Source: TMP-24 sp046348855 (GTDB lineage Bacteria; Pseudomonadota; Alphaproteobacteria; Rhodobacterales; Rhodobacteraceae). From it: a DNA stretch of 64,000 bases. This document shows positions 32,998 to 41,785 of this stretch, piece after piece (the first letter of the stretch is position 1; every line of letters begins with the position of its first letter). The stretch spans positions 124,001 to 188,000 of the forward strand of contig JAXMDK010000002.1 in NCBI GenBank assembly GCA_046348855.1, given 5' to 3'. The notes beneath the pieces were generated by a model. That model was not told the DNA's origin. It saw only the letters and a program-made list of their open reading frames with translations, and ran no database searches. The position numbers and the translations under genes were made by a program.

Positions 32998-35217
32998 ATG
33001 GCGACGTCAAACACATTCACCTGGATCTATCTCGGCAAGCCGGCGGTTCAACTCGACCCGACCGAGGGCAATACCAACGCCGAAAACGTCAGCAACGCCG
33101 CGTTCCTGGGCCAGACTTTCGGCTCCAGCGGCGATCCGCTGTTCAGCCATGTCACCTCGGCGACGCTGACCAACGTCGGCGGGTCGGCGACCGCGATGGA
33201 CAGCAACAATTCGACCGCCAACGACACGTTCACCACCAACGTCGGCGCCGGCATCCAGACCTTCACCTTCGACACCAGCGTCCAGTACAACGCGACCATA
33301 ACCTACGCCGACGGCACGACCGGCACCATCTCGGCGGTGGTGCTGCAAAGTACGACGGGCGAACTGTTCCTGGCGCCGGAAATCACCGCCAACGCCGACA
33401 CGACGGCGCAGGAACTCCGGCCGATCCTGTCGATTACCTTCGATTCGGTGGCCCAGACCGGTGCCGACATGACGATCATCCGTCAGGTCACCGGCTTTGA
33501 CGACGGCTATGTCGAAGGCACCTCGGGCAACGACCTGATCAACGGCTCCTATGTCGAGCCGATCGCCAATGGCACCGACTTCATCGACAACAACGACGCG
33601 GGCCTCGCCGGATCGTCGCACAACGATGACTACGTGCGGGCCGGGGCCGGCAACGACACGGTCCTGTCGGCCGACGGCAACGACACCGTCGACGCCGGCA
33701 CTGGCAACGATTCCGTCGATGGCGGGGTTGGCAACGACTCGCTGATGGGCGGCACCGGCAACGACACGCTGATCGGCGGCGCCGGCGACGACACGCTGGT
33801 CGGCGACTATGCCAACGACACGCTGGGGGGCGCCGACAACCTTCAGGGCGGGGCGGGCAACGATTCGATCCTAGGCGGCATCGGCAACGACACGATCGAC
33901 GGCGGCACCGAGAACGACACGGTCGACGGCGGATCGGGCGACGATTCGATCACCGGCGGTTCGGGCAACGATTCGCTAGCTGGCGGTATCGGCAATGACA
34001 CCATCGACGGCGGGACCGAGGCCGACAGCATCGACGGCGGGGCCGGCAACGATTCGCTGTTCGGCGGCACCGGCACCTTCTCCGACACGATCCGCGGCGG
34101 GGCGGGCGACGATTCCATCGACGGCGGCGACGGCAACGATTCGCTGGCCGGCGACGCGGGCAACGACACGATCATCGGCGGGCTCGGCGACGACACCATC
34201 GACGGCGGCGACAACGACGACACGATCACCGGCGGGGCCGGCAACGATTCCATCGCCGGCGGTCTCGGCAAGGACACGATCGACGGCGGCGCCGGCAACG
34301 ATTCGATCCAGGGCAACGCCGGTGACGACTCGCTGTTGGGCGGCGACGGCAACGACACGCTCGACGGCGGCGCCGGCAATGATGTGATGACGGGCGGGCT
34401 GGGCAGCGACCGCTTCCTTGGCATCACCGCCGGCGACGTGGTCGATGGTTCGGAAGACGCCGGCAATACCGACAATGACGTGCTCGACCTGTTCGGCTCG
34501 GGCTACACCTGGCACAACACCAACATCATCTATTCCTCGCCGAACCACGAAAACGGCACCGTCCAGTTCCTCGACGTCAACGGCAATGTCGTCGGGACCA
34601 TGACCTTCACCAATATCGAGATGGTCATCCCCTGCTTTACCCCCGGCACTTTGGTCGAGACCGACCGCGGGCCGGTCGCCGTCGAGGATATCGCCGAGGG
34701 CGACCGGGTCCTGACCCGCGACAACGGCTATCGTCCGGTGCGCTGGTCGGGGCGGCGCGATCTGACAGCGGCCGAGCTTCTGGCGAGCCCGGCGCTGCGG
34801 CCGGTGCTGATCCGCAAGGGCGCGCTCGGCCCCGACCTGCCGGAGCGCGACATGGTGGTGTCGCCGCAGCACCGGCTGTTGCTGACCGGGGCGCGGGCCG
34901 AACTCATCAGCGGCGAGACCGAAGTGCTGGCGGCCGCGCTGCATCTCGTAGGTCGGCCGGGCATCCGCCGGGCGCCGGCGACTGCGGCGAGCTATATCCA
35001 TTTCCTCTTTGACCAGCATGAGATCGTCCGCTCCGACGGGGTGTGGAGCGAAAGCTTCCAGCCCGGCGTGGCATCGCTGGGCGGGCTCGACGCGGCGCAG
35101 CGGGCCGAGATCCTGACGCTGTTCCCCGAACTGGCCACCGAACCCGGCCTGACCGCCTACGGGGCCGCGCGCTTGTCGCTGAAGGCGCACGAGGTCAGGG
35201 CGATCCTCGCGGCGTGA
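32998..35217 (+). CDS. RTX calcium-binding protein with C-terminal Hint domain
   Basis: A 739-residue protein, probably secreted. Residues 1-210 form an Asn/Thr-rich beta region without signal peptide. About 215-468 are tandem glycine-rich nonapeptides (GGxGNDxIxG) that bind calcium and usually mark type I secretion substrates. From about residue 543 comes a Hint_2 domain: IPCFTPGTLVETDRGPVAVE, EGDRVLTRDNG, block B VVSPQHRLLL and block G LFDQHEIVRSDGVWSESF, all intact. Self-cleavage or linkage at the PC junction is possible but inferred. No type I secretion genes are in the window. Start 32998 was chosen over GTG 32947. Confidence 0.87.
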   Translation: MATSNTFTWIYLGKPAVQLDPTEGNTNAENVSNAAFLGQTFGSSGDPLFSHVTSATLTNVGGSATAMDSNNSTANDTFTTNVGAGIQTFTFDTSVQYNATITYADGTTGTISAVVLQSTTGELFLAPEITANADTTAQELRPILSITFDSVAQTGADMTIIRQVTGFDDGYVEGTSGNDLINGSYVEPIANGTDFIDNNDAGLAGSSHNDDYVRAGAGNDTVLSADGNDTVDAGTGNDSVDGGVGNDSLMGGTGNDTLIGGAGDDTLVGDYANDTLGGADNLQGGAGNDSILGGIGNDTIDGGTENDTVDGGSGDDSITGGSGNDSLAGGIGNDTIDGGTEADSIDGGAGNDSLFGGTGTFSDTIRGGAGDDSIDGGDGNDSLAGDAGNDTIIGGLGDDTIDGGDNDDTITGGAGNDSIAGGLGKDTIDGGAGNDSIQGNAGDDSLLGGDGNDTLDGGAGNDVMTGGLGSDRFLGITAGDVVDGSEDAGNTDNDVLDLFGSGYTWHNTNIIYSSPNHENGTVQFLDVNGNVVGTMTFTNIEMVIPCFTPGTLVETDRGPVAVEDIAEGDRVLTRDNGYRPVRWSGRRDLTAAELLASPALRPVLIRKGALGPDLPERDMVVSPQHRLLLTGARAELISGETEVLAAALHLVGRPGIRRAPATAASYIHFLFDQHEIVRSDGVWSESFQPGVASLGGLDAAQRAEILTLFPELATEPGLTAYGAARLSLKAHEVRAILAA
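33637..34389 (+). repeat. RTX nonapeptide-coding tandem repeats (27-nt unit)
   Basis: Imperfect 27-nt units, each based on GGCAACGA, encode GGxGNDxIxG-type calcium-binding nonapeptides, two units per 54-nt turn. Interruptions occur at about 33805 and 34070. This is the low-complexity core of the RTX protein and explains long open frames on the opposite strand. Confidence 0.85.
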
Positions 35218-35278
35218 GGCGCGTTCGGGCCCGGCTTTGCAGCGGCGGGCTAAGGAGCGATGGCCTTGGATCGCAGGT

Positions 35279-35577
35279 GCATCAACTGGACGTTGCAACT
35301 GCGAATGAGCGCGAGGCCGTTGCCTCGCGCGGCTGGCGCTCCGTTTCAACTTGCTCGGGCCGTGCGCCCAGCGCACGGCCAGCCCCGCCCTCCGGGCGGC
35401 AGGGGCTTCGCCCCCACCGGGGCGGGCGCTGTCCGTGTACGAACGTCCGGTCCAGCGGAACACCCTTGGCCTGCGCTTGCGCTTCGGCCAACGAACCGGG
35501 TGGCGCGCCACTGGCGCGTCCCCTGATCGGTCCGGGAAGTGCAGGAACCGGCCTGCGATGCTTCGTGTTGGTGTGAT
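35279..35577 (+). repeat. dispersed multi-hairpin repeat, copy C
   Basis: A full-length copy between the convergent RTX and MobA-like genes. Here the second stem reads CCGTGCGC/GCGCACGG where copy A has CCGTGCTC/GAGCACGG: both bases of the pair changed together. The terminal palindrome is slightly weaker (GGCGCGCCA/TGGCGCGTC, one G-T pair). It ends in the conserved tail GGCCTGCGATGCTTCG. No gene was recognised inside. Confidence 0.9.
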
Positions 35578-35582
35578 CTTTC

Positions 35583-36185
35583 CTACCCCCGCCCCGCCCG
35601 CCAATCCACCCACTCCTCGGGCGTGTCCAGATCGGTCAGCGCGTGGCGGCCGGGCAGGGGGCAGAGGCTGATCGGTTCGGTCTCCAGCAGTCGCCGCGCG
35701 CCTTGGTCGCCGCTGAGAAGCGCCAGCGCGCCGATCAGCCGGGCTGGCAGGATCACCGGATGGCCGGCTTCCCCGGCGGGCGAGGCGGCGCGGACCGGCC
35801 GGTCGCGGTCCAGCGCGAAGACCTGCAGCAGGCTGGCCAGGTCGGCCGCGTCGACCTCGGGCATGTCGGGCAGCATCACCATCAGCCCGGTGGCGGTCCC
35901 GGCCGCCGTCGCGGCGGCGCGCAGGCTGGCGGCAAGGCCCTCGTCGGCGTCGATGGTCAGAAGCTCGGCCCCCGACCCGGCCAGCGCCATCCGCCGGCCG
36001 GGCGAAAACGGCCCGCGGGCGGCCAGCGTCACCAGGACCCGCGCGCCGGTGGCCTGCGCCAGCCGCACGGTCCGCGCCAGGACCGGCTCGCCCTCGACCG
36101 GCTCCAGCAGCTTGTCGCGCCCGCCCATCCGCCTGGCGGCGCCGGCGGCGGGGATCAGGATGACAAGATCGGACGCGGGGGACAT
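35583..36185 (-). CDS. MobA-like nucleotidyltransferase (molybdenum cofactor cytidylyl/guanylyltransferase type)
   Basis: A 200-residue nucleotidyltransferase with the GT-A-like signature LIPAAGAARRMGGRDKLLEP at the N-terminus and a metal-binding LMVMLPDMPEVD near residue 100, as in MobA/MocA enzymes that attach CMP or GMP to molybdopterin. No molybdoenzyme gene is adjacent in this window. The downstream neighbour on the same strand's 5' side is a dimethylglycine dehydrogenase-like gene, 71 nt away. Confidence 0.83.
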   Translation of the reverse strand: MSPASDLVILIPAAGAARRMGGRDKLLEPVEGEPVLARTVRLAQATGARVLVTLAARGPFSPGRRMALAGSGAELLTIDADEGLAASLRAAATAAGTATGLMVMLPDMPEVDAADLASLLQVFALDRDRPVRAASPAGEAGHPVILPARLIGALALLSGDQGARRLLETEPISLCPLPGRHALTDLDTPEEWVDWRAGRG

Positions 36186-36256
36186 GGCGGCCTCGTGCTG
36201 GTGGTGACGGGACTATTGTCCCGCTACGCCACCGGCACAAGCCGCCTTGAGGTGCT

Positions 36257-38683
36257 TCAGCCGCGCATCCGCGCGCCGTCCGCGTCCCACAGGGCGCCGG
36301 TGACCATCCGCGCCTTGCGCCGTTCGCCCAGGATCTCGATCTCGGCCTCGAGCCCGTCGCGGATCAGCTCGACCGGCACGAAGGCCTGCGCGACCGACTT
36401 GCCCGTCCAGTGCGAATAGCCGCCCGAGGTGCAGAAGCCGACGACCTTGTCGCCGATCCACACCGGCTCGTAGGCCACCACGTCGGCGTCGGCGGCGTCG
36501 ATCACGAAGGCGCAGAGCCGGCGCTTCGGCCCTTCGGCCTTTTCCTTCAGCGCCACCGCCTTGCCGATCCAGTCGGCTTCCTTGTTCCAGCGGATGAAAC
36601 GGTCGATGCCGGTTTCGCCGGGGAAATAGTCCGGGCTGAACTCGCGCGCCCAGCTGCCGAACCACTTGTCCAGGCGCAGGCTCATCATCGCCCGCATGCC
36701 GAAGGGCCGCAGGCCCAGGTCCTGCCCGGCGTTCCACAACGTATGCCACAGGCTGCGCTGCTTCATGAAATCGCAGAAGATTTCATAGCCGAGATCGCCG
36801 GTGTAGCTGACCCGCTGGACGAGACAATCGACCATGCCGATGGTGATCTGCTTTGCGTCCATGAACTTGAACGCCGCATTCGACACGTCGCTGCGGGTGA
36901 CGCGGGCCAGAAGCTCGCGCGCCTTCGGGCCGGCGATCTGGAAGCCGGTGACGCGGTCCGAGACATTTTCGACGGTCACGCCGGGTTCGGCGTGCTTTTC
37001 GAACCAGCGCAGGTGCTGGTCCTGCGCGCCATAGCTGCCGGTGATCTGGAATTCGGTTTCCGACAGGCAGGTCACGGTGAAGTCGCCGATGATCTTGCCC
37101 TTGGGCGACAGCATCGGCGTCAGCGACAGCCGGCCCTTCTGCGGGATCGTGCCGGCCATGATCATGTCGAGCCAGGCGCGGGCATTCTTGCCCTTCACCC
37201 GGAACTTGCCGAAGTTCTGCACCTCGTTGATGCCGACCGCCTCGCGCACGGCGAAAACCTCGGCGCGCGTCGCCTCCCAGGCGTTCGACCGCTTGAAGGT
37301 CGGCTCCTCGTAACGCGGCTCACCGGGCAGCGCGAAGTAGTTCGGCACTTCGAGCCCGTATTGCTGGCCCCAGACCGCGCCCATCTTGTCGAAGATGTCA
37401 TACATCGGCGTGGTGCGGAACGGGCGCGCGGCGGGGCGTTCCTCGTTCGGGTAGCTGACCGAAAAGCGCATCTGGTAGTTTTCGACGACCTTCGGCACGG
37501 TATAGCCCGGCGTCGTCCACTTGCCGAAGCGCGCCACGTCGAAGCCGCGCGGATCGACCTCGGTCTCGCCGTGGATCATCCATTCGGCGAGGCTCTTGCC
37601 CATGCCGCCGCCCTGGCTGAAGCCGGCCATGACCGCGCAGGCCGACCAGTAGTTGCGCAGGCCCGGCACCGGCCCGATCAGCGGGTTGCCGTCGGGGGCA
37701 AAGGTGAAGGGGCCGTGGATCACCCGCTTGACGCCTGTGCGCTCCAGCACCGGGAAGCGGCGGTAGGCGAAATTGACCGAATCCTCGATCTTGTCGAACT
37801 GTTCGTTCAGCAGCTCGTGACCGAAGCCCCAGGGGGTGCCGTCGATGCTCCAGGGTTCGCAGGGCTTTTCGTAGAAGCCGATGCACAGCCCGCGGCCTTC
37901 CTGGCGCAGGTAGCTTTCGCCGCCGGGGTCCATCACATGCGGGAATTCCCGGCCCGCTTTCAGGATCGCCATGATCTCGGGGATGTCGTCGGTCACCAGA
38001 TACTGGTGCGCCATCGGCAGAAGCGGCAGGTAGACGCCGGCCATCGCCCCCACTTCGCGCGCCCAGAGGCCGCCGGCGTTGACGATGTGTTCGGCGTGGA
38101 TGGTGCCCTTTTCGGTCACCACGTCCCAGCCGCCGTCGGGGCGGGGGTTGGTTTCAAGAACGCGGTTGTGCAGCACGATCTCGGCCCCGCCCATCCGCGC
38201 CGCCTTGGCGTAGGCATGGGTGGTGCCCGACGGGTCGAGGTGGCCGTCCAGCGGATCGTAAAGCGCGCCGATGATGCCGTCGGTGTTCACCAGCCCGTCG
38301 GTGAACTTCTCGATCTCGGCCGGCGTCAGGATTTCGGTGTGCAGCCCCATATAGCGATGCTTGGCGCGTTCGGCCTTCAGCATCTCGAACCGCGCCTGGT
38401 TGTCGGCCATGGTGATGCCGCCGACATGGTGAAGCCCGCAGGAAATGCCGGTGATCTTTTCCAGCTCCTTGTAAAGCCCGATCGTGTAGCCCTGCAGCGC
38501 CGCCATGTTCGTGTCGCCGTTCAGCGTGTGAAAGCCGCCCGCCGCATGCCAGGTCGATCCCGAGGTCAGTTCCGACCGTTCGATCAGCATCACGTCTTTC
38601 CAGCCGTATTTGGTCAGGTGGTACAGAACCGAACAGCCGACCACGCCGCCGCCGATCACGGCCACCTGGGTATGGGTTTTCAT
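36257..38683 (-). CDS. dimethylglycine/sarcosine dehydrogenase-like flavoprotein (FAD + GcvT domains)
   Basis: An 808-residue cytoplasmic enzyme. The N-terminal FAD domain has VAVIGGGVVGCSVLYHLTKY and the SGSTWHAAGGFH segment whose His binds FAD covalently in DMGDH relatives. The C-terminal half (from about residue 430) is a GcvT/aminomethyltransferase domain with QITGSYGAQDQHLRWF and YTGDLGYEIFC, which passes the one-carbon unit to tetrahydrofolate. It would demethylate dimethylglycine or sarcosine, steps that follow glycine betaine breakdown and complement the bet locus at 18-22.7 kb. Confidence 0.9.
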   Translation of the reverse strand: MKTHTQVAVIGGGVVGCSVLYHLTKYGWKDVMLIERSELTSGSTWHAAGGFHTLNGDTNMAALQGYTIGLYKELEKITGISCGLHHVGGITMADNQARFEMLKAERAKHRYMGLHTEILTPAEIEKFTDGLVNTDGIIGALYDPLDGHLDPSGTTHAYAKAARMGGAEIVLHNRVLETNPRPDGGWDVVTEKGTIHAEHIVNAGGLWAREVGAMAGVYLPLLPMAHQYLVTDDIPEIMAILKAGREFPHVMDPGGESYLRQEGRGLCIGFYEKPCEPWSIDGTPWGFGHELLNEQFDKIEDSVNFAYRRFPVLERTGVKRVIHGPFTFAPDGNPLIGPVPGLRNYWSACAVMAGFSQGGGMGKSLAEWMIHGETEVDPRGFDVARFGKWTTPGYTVPKVVENYQMRFSVSYPNEERPAARPFRTTPMYDIFDKMGAVWGQQYGLEVPNYFALPGEPRYEEPTFKRSNAWEATRAEVFAVREAVGINEVQNFGKFRVKGKNARAWLDMIMAGTIPQKGRLSLTPMLSPKGKIIGDFTVTCLSETEFQITGSYGAQDQHLRWFEKHAEPGVTVENVSDRVTGFQIAGPKARELLARVTRSDVSNAAFKFMDAKQITIGMVDCLVQRVSYTGDLGYEIFCDFMKQRSLWHTLWNAGQDLGLRPFGMRAMMSLRLDKWFGSWAREFSPDYFPGETGIDRFIRWNKEADWIGKAVALKEKAEGPKRRLCAFVIDAADADVVAYEPVWIGDKVVGFCTSGGYSHWTGKSVAQAFVPVELIRDGLEAEIEILGERRKARMVTGALWDADGARMRG

Positions 38684-38892
38684 CTTTCGCTCCCTGTTCC
38701 GGCATACACGCCAGTGTCGGAGGCGATGATTACAGCGGCATCGGGCAGAAGATGAGTGATCTTCGACAAATATTGTCGTTTTTCGCCGATGTTCCCGGCC
38801 CGGCGGCGGCCTGCGCGCGAAGTTGATTGGCCGTTGAACGACTTCGCTTTACGCACGAAGCCAGAACCGCATGGCGCGGCAAGGAGTGGCCC

Positions 38893-40446
38893 GTGATTCG
38901 CCTGACAATACCGCGCATTCTGGCCGCCTTTGCCCTTTTGATCCTGTGCCTGCTGCTGTTGCGGCCGCTCCTGCCGGTGGATGAAACCCGCTATCTGGCG
39001 GTGGCCTGGGAAATGCGCCTCAGCGGCGACCCCCTGCACTTGACCCGCAATTTTGCCCCCTATGCGCACAAGCCGCCGCTCTTGTTCTGGCTCATCAACC
39101 TGGTGTGGGGGCTGACCGGGGTCAGCGAGATCGCCGCGCGGCTGGTGGCGCCGGCGTTCGGGGTGGCGGTGGTCGGCGCGACGGCGGGGCTGGCGCGCAG
39201 CTTCTGGCCGGGCGAGCGCGAACCGGCCGTGGCGGCGGCGGCGATGCTGGCCGGGTTTAGCCTGTTCCAGCTTTACGGCAGCGCCACGATGTTCGACACG
39301 ATGCTGTCGCTGGCGGTCGTGGGCGGGATCGCGGCGCTGTGGCGGGTGGGCTATGGCGAACAGGGCCGGGCGCCCTGGGCCGCCTTCGGGCTGATGCTGG
39401 CGTTCGGGGCCTATGCCAAGGGGCCGGTGATCCTGATCCACCTGCTGCCGCCCCTGCTCTTGATGCGCTTCTGGGCGCCCGAGCCGCCCGCCTTGCGGCA
39501 GGCGGCCAAGGGGTTCGGGCTGGCGCTGGCGATCGGGCTGGGGCTGATGGCGCTGTGGCTGGTGCCGACGCTGCTGACCGCCGACGCTGCCTTCCGTCAT
39601 GAACTCCTCTGGAGCCAGTCGGCCGAGCGGGTTGCCGGCGGCATGGCGCACGACCGGCCCGGCTGGTTCCTGCTGGCACTGTTGCCGGTGATCCTGTTCC
39701 CGTGGGGCTGGTCGGCGCGTTTCTGGTCGGGCCTGCCAAAGGCGCTGCGCGGTGATCCGGCGGCGATGCTCTGCGCGATCTGGGCGGTGTCGGGGGTGGT
39801 GCTGTTCTCGCTCGTCTCCTCCAAGCAGGCGCACTACCTGCTGCCGGAACTGCCGGCGCTGGCGCTGTTGGCGGCGCGGCCGATGGGCGTCGGCGGGCCG
39901 GGGCGCAGCCTCGCGCCGTGGCTGGCGCTGGCGGCGGCGGCGCTGATTGCCGGGATGGTCACCGGGATCGTGCCGGCCGGATCGTCGCCGCTGGCGATGC
40001 AGACCTTTCCGCTTCTGGGGCTGGCGGCGATGCTGGCGGCATTGGGGCTGGCGGCGCGGCGGATGGATCTCTTGCCGGGGCACCTGTTGCTGGGTGCCGG
40101 CGCGACGCTGGCGCTGCATCTGTTCCTGTACGTTGCCGGGGGCTTTGCCGACTATGACAGCCGGCGGCTGGCGATCCTGCTCAGCCCGGCCGGCGACGGG
40201 CAGCTGGCGGTGACCGGCATGACCTACAACGCCGAAGTCAACTTCACCGCCCGCTACCGCCAGCCGGTCGCCACGCCGGCCACCGCCGCCGACCTTGTCG
40301 CCTGGGCGGTCGCCCATCCGCAGGGCATGGTGTTCGGGCCGGTGGCCACCGCGCCGATCAAGACGCCGCCGGAACAGGCCCTGTCCTTCGGCGGCGACAT
40401 GATCGGCATCTGGCCGGCGTCGGCGGCGCTTACCGCTCGGGAATGA
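38893..40446 (+). CDS. ArnT-like membrane glycosyltransferase
   Basis: A 517-residue polytopic inner-membrane protein of the PMT/ArnT (GT-C) group. It has the early loop motif LLPVDETRYLAVAWEMRLSG with the catalytic-type Asp-Glu, then HKPPLLFWLINLVWGLTG and about ten further helices. Such enzymes move a sugar from a lipid carrier to lipid A or another envelope acceptor. GTG 38893 was chosen because AAGGAG lies at ideal spacing; an ATG at 38827 has no such signal. Its 3' end overlaps that of livM by 17 nt, tail to tail. Confidence 0.85.
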   Translation: MIRLTIPRILAAFALLILCLLLLRPLLPVDETRYLAVAWEMRLSGDPLHLTRNFAPYAHKPPLLFWLINLVWGLTGVSEIAARLVAPAFGVAVVGATAGLARSFWPGEREPAVAAAAMLAGFSLFQLYGSATMFDTMLSLAVVGGIAALWRVGYGEQGRAPWAAFGLMLAFGAYAKGPVILIHLLPPLLLMRFWAPEPPALRQAAKGFGLALAIGLGLMALWLVPTLLTADAAFRHELLWSQSAERVAGGMAHDRPGWFLLALLPVILFPWGWSARFWSGLPKALRGDPAAMLCAIWAVSGVVLFSLVSSKQAHYLLPELPALALLAARPMGVGGPGRSLAPWLALAAAALIAGMVTGIVPAGSSPLAMQTFPLLGLAAMLAALGLAARRMDLLPGHLLLGAGATLALHLFLYVAGGFADYDSRRLAILLSPAGDGQLAVTGMTYNAEVNFTARYRQPVATPATAADLVAWAVAHPQGMVFGPVATAPIKTPPEQALSFGGDMIGIWPASAALTARE

Positions 40447-41785
40447 GGCCGCGCGGGGCGAAGCGCAGCACGATCAGCAGGATCAGCCCCATGGTGATGG
40501 TGCGCATCTGCGCGGCGCTGTCGAGCAGGTAGTGCTTCGCGACCGAGGTGTCGTCCATCCCGCTGGTCAGCGTATACATCAGCGCGTTGCCCCACGGCTC
40601 GACCTTGACCCACAGGAACCAGATCAGGAACGACCCGAGGATCGCGCCCCAGTTGTTGCCCGACCCGCCGACGATGACCATCAGCCAGATGGTGAAGGTG
40701 TAGCGCAGCGGCGTGAAGCTGCCGGGGGTCAGCTGCCCGTCAAGGGTGATGAGCATGGCGCCAGCCAGCCCGCAGATGGCCGAGCCGAGAATGAAGATCT
40801 GCAGATGCCGGCCGGTCACGTCCTTGCCCATCGCCCGCGCCGCGGTTTCGTTGTCGCGGATCGCCCGCATCATCCGGCCCCAGGGGCTTTTCAACGCCAG
40901 TTCGCAGGCCAGCAGCAGGATCAGCAGAACCGTCAGGAACAGGGCGCCATAGAGCAGCTTGACCATGATCGTCGAGGCCGTCACCGGGTCCCAGCCAAAG
41001 CTGTTGACCCATTCGAGGAACCGCGGGTTGACCTGGAGGTTCACTTCGTCCGGCACCGGCCAGGGGCGGGGCAGGGCGATGACGTTCTTCACCCCCCGGT
41101 CCAGCCAGTCCTCGTTCTTCAGGATGGCGACGATGATCTCGCCGATCCCCAGCGTGGCGATGGCCAGATAGTCGGACCTCAGCCCCAGCGCGGTCTTGCC
41201 GATCACCCAGGCGGCGGCGGCGGCGAAGAGCGCGCCCACCGGCCAGGACACCAGCGCCGGCAGGTCCAGCCCGCCGACATTGCCGTGGGCGGCCGGGTCG
41301 TTGGCTTCGATGAAGGTCACGGCCGGGTCGAGGATGCCGCGGTAGACGAAGAAGCCCGCCACCAGAAGCGCGATCATCGACAGGGTCCGGGTGCGGCCGG
41401 TGGTGCGGCCGTACAGCGCCACCGCCGCGGCGATGACGCCGGCGCCGACGATGAAGGCGGCGATCAGCCGGTAGACCCCGCCGCCGACCCAGACCGCCGG
41501 CACCACCGGCGACGAGATCAGCACCGGCGCCAGCCCGCCAAGGGCCACAAAGCCGACGATGCCGGTGTTGAACAGGCCGGCATAGCCCCACTGCATGTTC
41601 ACCCCCAGCGCCATGATCGCCGAGATCAGGCACAGGTTCATGATGACCAGCGACGAGTTCCAGCTGTCGCCGAAGATGGTGAACTCGGTCCCGGTCGGCC
41701 CGATGGTCCACCGCACGGTGCCCTCCAGCACGAAGAGCGACGCCACGACCGCGAACAGGCCGATATTGCGCCAGTTGATGGTCAT
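40430..41785 (-). CDS. livM: branched-chain amino acid ABC transporter permease LivM
   Basis: A 451-residue inner-membrane permease. The LivM core is clear: NMQWGYAGLFNTGIVGFVAL, LRSDYLAIATLGIGEI, the EAA-like loop MMRAIRDNETAARAMGKDV and VGGSGNNWGAILGSFLI. It is longer than many LivM proteins because of extra N-terminal helices. Its ATG overlaps the livH stop (ATGA). It is the last gene of the liv operon. Confidence 0.93.
   Translation of the reverse strand: MTINWRNIGLFAVVASLFVLEGTVRWTIGPTGTEFTIFGDSWNSSLVIMNLCLISAIMALGVNMQWGYAGLFNTGIVGFVALGGLAPVLISSPVVPAVWVGGGVYRLIAAFIVGAGVIAAAVALYGRTTGRTRTLSMIALLVAGFFVYRGILDPAVTFIEANDPAAHGNVGGLDLPALVSWPVGALFAAAAAWVIGKTALGLRSDYLAIATLGIGEIIVAILKNEDWLDRGVKNVIALPRPWPVPDEVNLQVNPRFLEWVNSFGWDPVTASTIMVKLLYGALFLTVLLILLLACELALKSPWGRMMRAIRDNETAARAMGKDVTGRHLQIFILGSAICGLAGAMLITLDGQLTPGSFTPLRYTFTIWLMVIVGGSGNNWGAILGSFLIWFLWVKVEPWGNALMYTLTSGMDDTSVAKHYLLDSAAQMRTITMGLILLIVLRFAPRGLIPER

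Noticed and set aside
33637..34389. Regular 27-nt repeats that might look like a CRISPR array
   Set aside because: The units are imperfect, directly adjacent with no unique spacers, and translate into calcium-binding nonapeptides in frame; no cas genes are present.
30311..35217. tRNA-Leu followed by unusual genes as a possible integrated genomic island
   Set aside because: No integrase, no duplicated tRNA 3' end near 35217 and no mobility genes were found. The context is suggestive only, so no island is annotated.
33976..36240. Long minus-strand open frame (over 700 codons) opposite the RTX repeats and running through repeat copy C
   Set aside because: It is the antisense of the tandem GGCAACGA repeats and of the mobA-like gene in another frame. 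The codon pattern is Arg/Pro/Ala-rich without any domain, and it crosses a non-coding repeat.
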